Positions 9,619 through 17,570 of a DNA stretch of 64,000 bases are shown here, piece after piece. Position 1 is the first letter of the stretch. Each line of letters begins with the position of its first letter. The notes beneath the pieces are model-generated. The model saw nothing but the letters and a program-made list of their open reading frames with translations. It had not been told where the DNA came from and did not search any database. The stretch is from CAWFPR01 sp963817635 (lineage in GTDB: Bacteria; Acidobacteriota; Vicinamibacteria; Vicinamibacterales; 2-12-FULL-66-21). Made by a program: the position numbers and the translations under genes. The stretch spans positions 1 to 64,000 of the forward strand of contig CAWFPR010000006.1 in the NCBI GenBank assembly GCA_963817635.1, given 5' to 3'.

Positions 9619-10230
9619 CTAACGACATCGACCGCTTGGCACGAGACTGAACCGCACATTCTGTCGATACTCCCGCTCGGAGCCGATGGCGAAAGTCTGC
9701 GCCGATGCGGCAAAGCCCGGTGCAAACGCCGTCACTACGTATTCACCAGAATCATACGTCCCAAAGGTGAACCCGCCCTTCAGATCGGTCCGTGCCTGCC
9801 TGACGATTCTGTGTTCGAGCGCACTCATGAACGTGACCGTTGCATTCGGAATGGGCTTTCCGTCACTTGTCCTCACGACGCCTTCGACGAGACTGAGATC
9901 ATCCTGAGTCATCCGGTCCAGAAGCAGTGCCGTGTCGGCGACGTTCGACCCGGCAGTGACCACAACCTCCAGAGATGCGTCGCGAAAGCCTACGAGCGTC
10001 ACCGATACTCTCGCAACGCCCCTCGGCACATCGGGTATTCTGAACTCGCCTGCCTGATTCGTCTTGGCCCTAAGCGTCACTCCTCCCGAGGCTCGCACCA
10101 CAATTTCGGCGCCTTCGAGCGGGCATCCACTCCACTCCGTTACCCGTCCAACAACTTGTGCCGGCCCGGAGGCCTGCGCTGGCAAGGCATCAGCACTGAG
10201 CAGCACGAGTGCCAGAAGTAGAGATGTCAT
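9619..10230 (-). CDS. secreted protein with two carboxypeptidase-regulatory-like domains, candidate immunity for RHS tip 2
   Basis: 203 residues with a signal peptide (MTSLLLALVLLSADALPAQA). Two beta-sandwich domains of the carboxypeptidase regulatory type follow: VVGRVTEWSGCPLEGAEIVV then FRIPDVPRGVARVSV, and VEGVVRTSDGKPIPNATVTF then GGFTFGTYDSGEYVVTAF. The ATG overlaps the stop of the metalloprotease-tip RHS gene as ATGA, so they are co-translated. A periplasmic partner would make sense for a toxin acting outside the cytoplasm. The immunity role is inference from position. Confidence 0.65.
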   Translation of the reverse strand: MTSLLLALVLLSADALPAQASGPAQVVGRVTEWSGCPLEGAEIVVRASGGVTLRAKTNQAGEFRIPDVPRGVARVSVTLVGFRDASLEVVVTAGSNVADTALLLDRMTQDDLSLVEGVVRTSDGKPIPNATVTFMSALEHRIVRQARTDLKGGFTFGTYDSGEYVVTAFAPGFAASAQTFAIGSEREYRQNVRFSLVPSGRCR

Positions 10231-11405
10231 TTGCAGTTACTCCGTATGTACGACGAGATATTGGCAGAAGGAGGCTGCAAACCAAATGCAGCCTCGAGGC
10301 CCTCGTCTTGGAAAGCGAACTGACCACCACCATAGCCGTGGAGGGATTCGTGGAAAAGTAGGCTTATATTGCGTGCGTTCGCACCTGCGTTCGACGGATC
10401 GATCGTCGACGGTCGCAGGTACACCGTCAAGCGCGGGGCGACCATCGACGTGACAGCATTCACACCCGGAGACGCGGAAAACCACTGCGCGACAGTTGCT
10501 CTGCTCGGGTTGAGTCTCAAGAATACGTTGCCTGCGGTTGGCGGGTAGAGTGACGCCGAAGACACGGTGGATCGGGTTCCGTCAAAGAACTGGGCGCCGC
10601 GGAGGAGATAGCTCCGGAGTGACGACCAGCTGAGTCCAGATACCTTGTTAATAACCCGACTTTGGCAGTCTTGACTTGGCACGTTATTTGTTAACGCATT
10701 CAGAGCGACCTGCATCGCGGCGTCGTCTTTAGGTGTGAGCGGAACATCTCCGGATTGCTGCCCCCCACTACTTCCCGCTGTATCCACGTACCCGTCATCG
10801 ACGACACCCAGCAGTTCATCACCGGAACCGGCCGAATCCGCTCCGGCGCCGCCGCGTCCAGGCGTTGCGCTCCCCCCCGGTGTTCCACCCGGCTTGGGAA
10901 GGGTACCAGTAAATCCTGTCGCAAAACAAAGGGGTCTGGGGGGAGTACAATCCGTCAGCCCGGTGGGATCGACGAACACCAAAGGACTGTTCAACGCATA
11001 GCTGTACCGATTCCACCGCTGCGGCTCGAAGATCCCGGCGTAGACGGGATCGCTGGTGCTGAAGCGCCCGGTCCGCACCTGGTAGGACCGCGCGCCGGCG
11101 GCATCGAGCCCCGCCTCGCCGTCGCGAAACAGCCCCGCGAAGCGCCGGTCCGGCAGCCCCGTCGCGCCGGACAGCTCCTCCCCGAACGGGGCGTAGTCCA
11201 TCCGCCCGAGGATGGTGCCGTTCGCGTCGAACACCACGCGCACCGACCCGAGCGCGTCGAGCGCATAGTACTCCACCTGCTCGCTCTGCGCAGAGGCGGG
11301 CGGCGCGCTGCCGAGGATCGCCGCCGCGATCGCGCACGCGCGCACGAGCCCGCGCCACCAGCCGCCCGCCGGCCACCGCGTCGTCCGCCGCGCCAGCGCC
11401 CTCAT
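10227..11405 (-). CDS. mini-RHS-core protein with zinc-metalloprotease-like toxin tip (tip 2)
   Basis: 392 residues. A signal peptide (MRALARRTTRWPAGGWWRGL, then AIAAAILGSAPPASA) is followed by the conserved core (YYALDALGSVRVVFDANGTI, MDYAPFGEELSG, WNRYSYALNSP) up to about residue 165, then a linker (TPGGSATPGRGGAGADSAGS). The C-terminal 200 residues contain HESLH within LLFHESLHGYGGGQ, an HExxH zinc motif, with a downstream Glu in FQDEGLEAAFGL that could be the third ligand. ATG at 11405 was chosen because it is the conserved start in all copies, although the frame is open further upstream. Its stop overlaps the candidate immunity gene. Confidence 0.7.
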   Translation of the reverse strand: MRALARRTTRWPAGGWWRGLVRACAIAAAILGSAPPASAQSEQVEYYALDALGSVRVVFDANGTILGRMDYAPFGEELSGATGLPDRRFAGLFRDGEAGLDAAGARSYQVRTGRFSTSDPVYAGIFEPQRWNRYSYALNSPLVFVDPTGLTDCTPPRPLCFATGFTGTLPKPGGTPGGSATPGRGGAGADSAGSGDELLGVVDDGYVDTAGSSGGQQSGDVPLTPKDDAAMQVALNALTNNVPSQDCQSRVINKVSGLSWSSLRSYLLRGAQFFDGTRSTVSSASLYPPTAGNVFLRLNPSRATVAQWFSASPGVNAVTSMVAPRLTVYLRPSTIDPSNAGANARNISLLFHESLHGYGGGQFAFQDEGLEAAFGLQPPSANISSYIRSNCK

Positions 11406-11789
11406 CGCGCCACCACCGTGACGACGCCCTCGAGCGTGAAGCCCGACACCTGCACGGCGCTGCCCGCCGCCTCGTGCACGCCCGCGTACCCATCCAGCTC
11501 GCCGGGGGCGATGGGCGCCACCGCGACGGCCCGCCCGTTGACGAGGCACGTCGCCGTGGTAGACCGCGAAGGTCCCTGCGACTGTCCATTGGGGCCGGAA
11601 CAGCGTGAGATCGGTGGCGGGCGTCAGCCGCGTCGCCGGGCCGTGCGCCTCGAGCGCCACCGCCAGCGGCACCGCGACGCCCGCACGCGCCAGCGCCCAC
11701 TCGGAGGCGGGCCCGATCGGGTCGGCCGGCCCCGCGAACGACTGCCGAATCCCCACGTGCTGCGCGGCGAGCGGCGCGCTCACCGACAC
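11403..11789 (-). pseudogene. deleted copy of the beta-sandwich gene that precedes RHS-core genes
   Basis: It begins like the intact copy at 17570 (APLAAQHVGIRQSFAGPADP, PLAVALEAHGPATRL, WTVAGTFAV). It then jumps to the 3' end of the same gene, missing about 200 bases, and continues out of frame to the ATGA overlap with the RHS-core gene at 11405. It probably makes no functional protein. Confidence 0.6.
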
Positions 11790-11888
11790 CAGAACAACTG
11801 CAGGCGCTCCGCTTCCAACCCGGTGAGGTCCTCCCGAAATGGACCTACACCTCTCACCAACTCCGTAATGGTATTTCTGCGGCGCCCC

Positions 11889-12249
11889 TCACTGCCCGTT
11901 TGCCCGACGGACGAGATCGTGAGTCGTAAGCGGCGCAGCGTCGAAAGCAACAACCGCGCAGGACGTGATGAATCTGCGCGCCTTGGCGCTCGGTGATCGG
12001 TCGAGTGCCGCCTTCACGTCACGCTCGCGCCATTGCGGAAAGCCGTCTGAGTGGCTACGTGATGAGGTTGAGGGCCGCACGCGTGTAGAGTCACGTACGG
12101 ACTTCGCCTGGTTCAATCGTCTCAGAGGACAACAGCTGCCACACGCGCTCGGCGCCAGGCTCAGTAATGCTCTGCAGGAATTCGGATTCGCTGAGCGGCG
12201 GTCGAGCGGAGCACGCCCCAACCGATTCTGTCTCGGCCGATCCCCGCAT
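11889..12249 (-). pseudogene. small protein of the tip 3 module, probable frameshift
   Basis: ATG at 12249 follows the previous stop without a gap (TGAATG). The first frame gives 52 residues ending SETIEPGEVRT at 12091. Shifting one base lets the protein continue (GFPQWRERDVKAALDRSPSA, ending HDLVRRANGQ at 11889), about 120 residues in all. No family is recognised. Its place as the third gene after an RHS tip makes it a possible immunity or accessory protein. Confidence 0.35.
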
Positions 12250-12438
12250 TCACCCTGCGGCGCGATGCAACCGGGAGCAACTCCACATCAGGACCGATGC
12301 GCTGACGACAGCCGCAGCCAGACCGAGCTCAAGCAAGTCACCGTAGCCGTCAAGCGACGCAATCCAGGTGCCGGCGAGGTTCGCCAGGACACTTGCATAC
12401 GCGATCCGCGATAGCGAGTACCACGACCGTTTCGTCAT
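12250..12438 (-). CDS. small membrane protein of the tip 3 module
   Basis: 62 residues (MTKRSWYSLSRIAYASVLAN...) with two hydrophobic stretches (about 10-28 and 38-54). ATG at 12438 is preferred because GAAAGGG lies just upstream; a GTG at 12459 would overlap the previous gene. It sits between two other small genes in a tight run behind the RHS tip at 12745, which suggests an immunity cluster. Confidence 0.45.
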   Translation of the reverse strand: MTKRSWYSLSRIAYASVLANLAGTWIASLDGYGDLLELGLAAAVVSASVLMWSCSRLHRAAG

Positions 12439-12446
12439 GAGCCCTT

Positions 12447-12731
12447 TCAGCAGCGCCACAAATCAGCACCGCACTTGCCGCAGAAACGCCTCGGGCCACC
12501 GAACGCCGTAAATAACGTACTCCCCTCGCGGCGCTTCCAGACCGGCCATGAACACACCGAGCAGCGAATTCTCGAAGTGGCTAGTCCAGCGAGCAGTATT
12601 AGCAGCGGAAACGCCCATACGAACCGCTGCCGTGTCACAATCTCATTTCCGATCCAGAAGGCCGTCAATACGAACACCGTCTGGAGCACAATGAACTTGG
12701 GTAGCGCGCCGAAACTAGGTGTTCGGTTCAT
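12447..12731 (-). CDS. two-helix membrane protein with C-terminal zinc ribbon, candidate immunity for RHS tip 3
   Basis: 94 residues starting MNRTPSFGALPKF. Two hydrophobic segments (VLQTVFVLTAFWIGNEIV and FVWAFPLLILLAGLA) are followed by a cytoplasmic-type zinc ribbon with CSVC and CGKC pairs. It starts 13 bases after the stop of the Gly-rich RHS tip. A membrane-bound partner fits a membrane-acting toxin, as for tip 1. The role is inferred from position. Confidence 0.55.
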   Translation of the reverse strand: MNRTPSFGALPKFIVLQTVFVLTAFWIGNEIVTRQRFVWAFPLLILLAGLATSRIRCSVCSWPVWKRREGSTLFTAFGGPRRFCGKCGADLWRC

Positions 12732-12744
12732 ATGATGGTTGCCC

Positions 12745-13692
12745 TCAACGGCAGCTAATTGTGACCAAGGACAGCATGGACGTCTTCGTACGAGCCACAG
12801 AGAACCCCCATACCTGACCGAACGGTGCCGGACCGACCGAGTATCCGGTGAAGCGGGTATTGCTGCTGCTCTTGTATAACGATCCGGACAACCCAAGTAT
12901 TCCACCGCTCAGATCTAGCGCGGAACCATTGAAGTTACTGACGGAATCAACCGACCCGAACTCAACGGATACGCCAGCCGAGATTCCCACAGCCACTCCC
13001 CTAGTTCCGAACACCCCGATTTCTCCGGTCGTTGGCTCGTAGTACAGGCCCCCTTGCAATTCCAGACCCAACGTCGGAGCGAACACTCCGCCACCGGTGA
13101 CCGACCACACTGGGCCATTCGCGTCCCCGTTCTGTGACGGCAGAATCGAACATAGCGCGCGCTTCAAAATATTCGGCTTCCCCGGCGGCGCAGGTGATGC
13201 CGGTTTTGTAGTCGGACCAGGCGTCGGCGTTGGAGGCACCTTCGTTTCGGTTTCTGAAGGCGTTTCGGTCTTCCCGAGGTTGACGCCCCTGCCCCACTGG
13301 CCGAAATTGAAACCGGCCCACCCACCACCATCATTGAGTCCGTTCAGCGCATCGGTACATTTGCCAGAATGCACAGTGCAGTTCTGCCCACGCGGCCGGA
13401 TTGTCACAGGTGAAAGACGAAGGTCCCTTGGCGCTCAGCCCGCTGACGTCCGTCAAGGTGGCCGGGCTATTCAACGCATAGCTGTACCGATTCCACCGCT
13501 GCGGCTCGAACAGCCCCGCATAGATCGGGTCGACCGCGGTGAAGCGTCCGGTCCGCACCTGGTAGGACCGCGCCCCGGCCGCATCGAGCCCCGCCTCGCC
13601 GTCGCGAAACAGCCCCGCGAAGCGCCGGTCCGGCAGCCCCGTCGCGCCGGACAGCTCCTCCCCGAACGGGGCGTAGTCCATCCGCCCGAGGA
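12745..13692 (-). pseudogene. RHS core (3' part) with Gly-rich toxin tip (tip 3), frameshifted
   Basis: The core is identical in style to the others (MDYAPFGEELSG, FRDGEAGLDAAGARSYQVRT, WNRYSYALNSP), then shifts frame near 13380. The tip has a Pro/Thr-rich linker (KVPPTPTPGPTTKPA) and a 120-residue Gly-rich domain (GLELQGGLYYEPTTGEIGVF, GGILGLSGSLYKSSS) ending LSLVTISCR. Its 5' part, including the start and signal peptide, is found in inverted orientation immediately upstream (13693-14309), so the gene is broken as drawn. Confidence 0.6.
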
Positions 13693-14117
13693 TGACCTTT
13701 GCGGTGTTGGCGCTCTTCGAGGTCCTGCCGGAGGCCCGTCCGACGGCGGCCTACGGGCTGATCGTCGGCGCCACCGACGCGCAGCCCCTGGCGCTCGCCC
13801 TGCTGATCCGCCCCGACGGGACGATCGCCATCCAGCGGCGCGTGAGTGCGCGGTCGTGGACACCGCTCGCGACCGCCCGGCCGCCGCGCCGGCACGGGGC
13901 GCTCGACCCGGCGGCCGCCCCCGCACCGCTCAATCGGCTCGAGGTGCGGGTGCGCGCCACCACGGCGACGTGCCTGGTCAACGGGCAGGCCGTCGCGGTC
14001 GTGCCCATCGCGCCCGGCGAGCTGGACGGGTACGCGGGTGTGCACGCCGGAGCCGGCAGCGCGGTGCAGGTGTCGGGCTTCACGCTCGAAGGCGCCGTCA
14101 CGGTGGTGGCGCGATGA
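13693..14117 (+). pseudogene. inverted 3' part of a beta-sandwich gene (module 3)
   Basis: This reads on the plus strand, opposite to all its homologues: FEVLPEA, YGLIVGATDAQPLALALLIR, RLEVRVRATTATCLVNGQAV and SGFTLEGAVTVVAR. It corresponds to residues about 78-225 of the intact copy at 16893-17570. It ends with the usual ATGA overlap into the inverted start of an RHS-core gene. The N-terminal signal peptide part is absent. Confidence 0.65.
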
Positions 14118-14309
14118 GGGCCCCGGTGCGGCGGACGACGCGGTGGCCGGCGGGCGGCTGGTGGCGCGGGCTCGTGCGCGCGTGCGCGATCGCGGCGGCG
14201 ATCCTCGGCAGCGCGCCGCGCGCCCACGCGCAGAGCGAGCAGGTGGAGTACTATGCGCTCGACGCGCTCGGGTCGGTGCGCGTGGTATTCGACGCGAACG
14301 GCACCATCA
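14114..14309 (+). pseudogene. inverted 5' end of an RHS-core gene (module 3)
   Basis: It starts MRAPVRRTTRWPAGGWWRGL, has the signal peptide and the first core motif YYALDALGSVRVVFDANGTI, then breaks off where the minus-strand Calx-beta copy begins. It is the missing front of the core at 13692-13331. Re-inverting 13693-14309 would join the two halves at GGCACCATC/CTCGGGCGG, the sequence found in the other copies. Confidence 0.65.
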
Positions 14310-14885
14310 CCGCGACGTCGCTGATGGCGAGGGTCGGCGGCGGGTCATCGTCCACAATGGTCACGACCAGGGCCGACACCGCGCCCACGCCCCCGCCGGT
14401 CACCACTGAAATCGTGACGCTGAACGTCTCGTCCTCTTCGTCGCGGCTGTCCGGCACGATCGGCACGCTGACCGACTGCGCGGCCTGCGTGGCGCTACCC
14501 GCGACGAAGGTCAGCGTACCGGTCTGCGCCGTGTAGTCGGCACCGGCCGCGGCCGTGCCGGGCTGGGTGCCGTACGCGACGGTGATCGGACAGTCGATCG
14601 CATACTGCGTGGCGCCGCTACTGGGCAGGATCCACCAGCCGGCATTGAACGCAGTGAAGTACGCGGGGTCAGCCATGCCGTCGCCGTCGTAGTCGCCCGG
14701 CACCGGGATGCTCGTCGTCCACGTCCAGCCCCACTCGCGCACGGAGGTCGCGCCAGTCGCGCTCAGCCGGATGTACCAGTAATAGGCAGTCGCCCCGCGG
14801 CGGAATACCGCCAGGTCCGCGCGGCCATCACCGTCGTAGTCGGCGGGCACGGGCTGATCGAGGGGATCGCCGCCCCACCCGTCCG
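14310..14885 (-). pseudogene. copy of FG-GAP and Calx-beta segments of the shell RHS protein
   Basis: The minus strand encodes PADYDGDGRADLAVFRRG, SIPVPGDYDGDGMADPAYFT and GGWWILPSS-like units. It then joins directly to a Calx-beta domain (AYGTQPGTAAAGADYTAQTG, DEEDETFSVTISVVTGGG). In the large gene these two parts occur in the opposite order, 1.1 kb apart, so this is a rearranged duplicate. Confidence 0.65.
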
Positions 14886-14909
14886 CCGAGGCCGGCGCCT
14901 GGCACGACG

Positions 14910-15135
14910 GTGCGATCGTCCAAACGCGAGGCGGTCTACGAAGGCGTGATCAGCACGCCGAAGACCGAGGCGGGCTGCCAGCGGATTCCGTTGTCACCGA
15001 CGGTCTGCCTACTCCTCGGCGAGTCGAGGCGGCGCGCGAGACGGACGGATCCGGAGGCACTCGTGTTCGCGACAGGGTCGGGCCAGCCGATTGCGCCGCA
15101 CAACGTGCTGCGCCGCTGGATCTTTCCAGCGTACC
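14910..15135 (+). pseudogene. tyrosine recombinase (phage integrase) catalytic-domain fragment
   Basis: The plus strand encodes REAVYEGVISTPKTEAGCQR then IPLSPTVCLLL and DPEALVFATGSGQPIAP, ending HNVLRRWIFPA. This matches the beta-hairpin and following helix of the catalytic domain, where the STPKT Lys is the usual beta-hairpin Lys. The C-terminal HxxR/Tyr part is missing, so it is inactive. It lies between two RHS modules and is a trace of a site-specific recombinase. Confidence 0.55.
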
Positions 15136-15181
15136 GAGGCGCTACATGTGCCGCGCAGGACATGGTTGACGTCATGGCTTC

Positions 15182-15796
15182 TCAGCGGTTGCGTCTAGGT
15201 CGCCCGAGCAGGACCCGAATCTCCCGCGCAAGTTGCGGATCGCCTCTGAGGTCCTCAAGCACTTGCGTGGCCAGCGCCTTCTTGGACCTTACGAGTGCGT
15301 GCAGCAATATCAGGCGATCCTCACCGACGGACGGATCTCTGACTAGCTCGATGACTCGGTCGATCACATCGTCCGTTGCGGCGGCGCTCAATGCGCAGGC
15401 GAGCGCCCACCGAACGTTGGGTCGGCCACCTGCAGGCTCCCGGCTGAAGAGCGAGAGGAGAACGTCCCAAGCCCAAGAAGCTTCGGTCACGGCCAGCGAT
15501 CGAGCGATACCTTCACGCACCTGGGGCGGGTAGTTGTGCTGCAGGTGCTCGAGGAGAACGGGTATGGCGGAAGGGTACGGAGCCGCCGTGTTAACCAGAT
15601 CCCATACCGACGTCACCTCGACGCCAACGTCATTCAAGGCGCGCACAAGCGGCGCCTCCGCCTCGCCCATCGCGGCTTGAGCTGCGGCGGCGAGCGCCTG
15701 TTTCTTGTCCCGCATTTTGCGGTAGCTAGAGTCCGCCTCAAGCTCAGCAGCAACCTGCTCCGCCGTCTTCGCACTGTCTATTAATCTTCTCGTCAT
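15182..15796 (-). CDS. alpha-helical HEAT-like protein, candidate immunity for RHS tip 4
   Basis: 204 residues, all helical in character, cytoplasmic and without a signal peptide. Repeating helical units (AIPVLLEHLQHNYPPQVREG, WALACALSAAATDDVIDRVI, RLILLHALVRSKKALATQVL) resemble HEAT repeats. ATG at 15796 overlaps the stop of the RHS toxin gene as ATGA, the usual tight coupling of toxin and immunity genes. A cytoplasmic partner fits a nuclease toxin. The function is inferred from position and fold. Confidence 0.65.
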   Translation of the reverse strand: MTRRLIDSAKTAEQVAAELEADSSYRKMRDKKQALAAAAQAAMGEAEAPLVRALNDVGVEVTSVWDLVNTAAPYPSAIPVLLEHLQHNYPPQVREGIARSLAVTEASWAWDVLLSLFSREPAGGRPNVRWALACALSAAATDDVIDRVIELVRDPSVGEDRLILLHALVRSKKALATQVLEDLRGDPQLAREIRVLLGRPRRNR

Positions 15797-16896
15797 GGCC
15801 AAATGAATCGTTCAATGTTAACGAGACCTGCGCGCCACGCAGCCTGCAGTGGTCCTGAAAGGCGCGTGCTGTTTCTAACCCACAGATTAAACATCCCATT
15901 CTCCGTTTCGGACGCAACTTGTGCCAAATCGCGCAACTGTCTCGTGAACGCTTGGTAGCCTACGTTCTTAACCTCAGTAATTACCGGCCCCAACACGCCA
16001 TCCGGAATCCTGATTCGACCATTGACCAGAATCGGGAGCTTCTTCCCGATTACCGTCAACCCTCCTACAATCTGCTCTCCCAAGAAGCCGATCTGCCCTG
16101 GCGTCAAGGGGACCATCCCAAGCTTGAGGCAGCCGTTCTCGACCGTACAATCAACCTGCTTGCCGTCGATCTTTACGAGGACTTTGCCTTCATTCCCTTT
16201 TGACAACGCGCCGTTCTCAAAATGAGACACGACCGACTGGAAGAAGGCATTGTCTGTCTGGCCAAGGTACTGCTGAAGGCCCTCCCAAATGTTCGAGGGC
16301 ATTCCCTCGGCGTAGCCCTGCTGCTTGGCCTGCGCACGCGCGTTGCCGAAGTCGAACCCATAGCCGCCACCCTCCGCGGGCGCCCAGAAAACCCGGGCCC
16401 CACCGCAGTCGAGGAAGCTAAACTCGGCGTTGCAACCAGACGGCGGGCCCTCCGCCAGAAGCCCCGAGGAATCGGAAAGTGATACAGGCGAGTTCAGCGC
16501 ATAGCTGTACCGATTCCACCGCTGCGGCTCGAAGATCCCCGCGTAGACGGGATCGACGCTACTGAAGCGTCCGGTGCGCACCTGATAGGACCGCGCGCCG
16601 GCGGCATCGAGCCCCGCCTCGCCGTCGCGAAACAGCCCCGCGAAGCGCCGGTCCGGCAGCCCCGTCGCGCCGGACAGCTCCTCCCCGAACGGGCCGTAGT
16701 CCATCCGCCCGAGGATGGTGCCGTTCGCGTCGAACACCACGCGCACCGACCCGAGCGCGTCGAGCGCATAGTACTCCACCTGCTCGCTCTGCGCCTGCGC
16801 CGGCGGCGCGCTGCCGAGGATCGCCGCCCCGATCGCGCATGCGCGCACCAGCCCGCGCCCCCAGCCGCCCGTCGTCCGCCGCGCCAGCGCCCTCAT
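15793..16896 (-). CDS. mini-RHS-core protein with restriction-endonuclease-fold toxin tip (tip 4)
   Basis: 367 residues. It has a signal peptide (MRALARRTTGGWGRGLVRAC), a short RHS core with YYALDALGSVRVVFDANGTI, MDYGPFGEELSG, SVDPVYAGIFEPQ and WNRYSYALNSP, and then a variable region. The tip ends with RIRIPDGVLGPVITEVKNVG, QAFTRQLRDLAQVASE, FNLWVRNSTRLSGPL. The PD...EVKN pattern is that of PD-(D/E)xK nucleases and matches the Tox-REase class of polymorphic toxin domains, probably DNase or RNase. It overlaps the beta-sandwich gene (ATGA) upstream and the immunity candidate (ATGA) downstream. It is the only complete, unbroken module. Confidence 0.75.
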   Translation of the reverse strand: MRALARRTTGGWGRGLVRACAIGAAILGSAPPAQAQSEQVEYYALDALGSVRVVFDANGTILGRMDYGPFGEELSGATGLPDRRFAGLFRDGEAGLDAAGARSYQVRTGRFSSVDPVYAGIFEPQRWNRYSYALNSPVSLSDSSGLLAEGPPSGCNAEFSFLDCGGARVFWAPAEGGGYGFDFGNARAQAKQQGYAEGMPSNIWEGLQQYLGQTDNAFFQSVVSHFENGALSKGNEGKVLVKIDGKQVDCTVENGCLKLGMVPLTPGQIGFLGEQIVGGLTVIGKKLPILVNGRIRIPDGVLGPVITEVKNVGYQAFTRQLRDLAQVASETENGMFNLWVRNSTRLSGPLQAAWRAGLVNIERFIWP

Positions 16897-17570
16897 CGCG
16901 CCACCACCGTGACGGCGCCCTCGAGCGTGAAACCCGACACCTGCACGGCGCTCCCCGCCGCCGCGTGGACGCCCGCGTACCCATCCAGCTCGCCGGGCGC
17001 GATGGGCACGACCGCGACGGCCCGCCCGTTGACGAGGCACGTCGCCGTGGTCGCCCCCACCCGCACCTCGAGCCGATCGAGCGGGGCCGGGGCGGCGTCC
17101 GGGTCAAGCGCCCCGCGCCGGCGCAGCGGCCTGGCGGTCGCGAGCGGTGTCCACGACCGCGCACTCACGCTCCGCTGGATGGCGATCGTCCCGTCGGGGC
17201 GGATCAGCAGCGCGAGCGCCAGGGGCTGCGCCTCGGTGCCGCCGACGATCAGTCCGTAGGCCGCCGTCGCACTGGCCTCCGGCAGGACCTCGAAGAGCGC
17301 CGACACCGCGAAGGTCCCCGCGACCGTCCACTGCGGCCGGAACAGCGTCAGGTCGGTGGCCGGCGTCAGGCGCGTCGCCGGGCCGTGCGCCTCGAGCGCC
17401 ACCGCCAGCGGCACCGCGACACCCGCACTCGCCAGTGCCCACTCGGAGGCGGGCCCGATCGGGTCGGCCGCCCCCGCGAACGACTGCCGAATCCCCTCGT
17501 GCTGCGCGGCGAGCGGCACGCTCAGCGCCAGCACGCCCACGCTCCACAGGACGCCACGTGTCGTCACCAC
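16893..17570 (-). CDS. secreted beta-sandwich protein (DUF1080/LamG-like), partner of the RHS core
   Basis: 225 residues from GTG 17570 (a second GTG at 17567 is also possible) behind GGAGG. A signal peptide (TRGVLWSVGVLALSVPLAAQ) is followed by a jelly-roll-type beta-sandwich: TFAVSALFEVLPEA, AYGLIVGGTEAQPLAL, RLEVRVGATTATCLVNGRAV, YAGVHAAAGSAVQVSGFTLE. This fold often binds glycans or proteins. Its start overlaps the end of the large RHS gene (GTGA), and its stop overlaps the mini-RHS gene (ATGA). Copies precede at least three RHS cores here, so it is likely a structural part of the system. I know of no described equivalent. Confidence 0.65.
   Translation of the reverse strand: MVTTRGVLWSVGVLALSVPLAAQHEGIRQSFAGAADPIGPASEWALASAGVAVPLAVALEAHGPATRLTPATDLTLFRPQWTVAGTFAVSALFEVLPEASATAAYGLIVGGTEAQPLALALLIRPDGTIAIQRSVSARSWTPLATARPLRRRGALDPDAAPAPLDRLEVRVGATTATCLVNGRAVAVVPIAPGELDGYAGVHAAAGSAVQVSGFTLEGAVTVVAR

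Noticed and set aside
10227..11789. A single 520-residue open frame covering the beta-sandwich remnant and RHS tip 2
   Set aside because: The first 128 codons are the deleted, out-of-frame copy of the beta-sandwich gene and turn into low-complexity Arg/Gly sequence. The conserved start of the RHS-core protein is the internal ATG at 11405.
14310..14885. Independent FG-GAP/Calx-beta gene
   Set aside because: Its parts match the shell gene closely but in changed order, and it has no start, so it is a rearranged duplicate.
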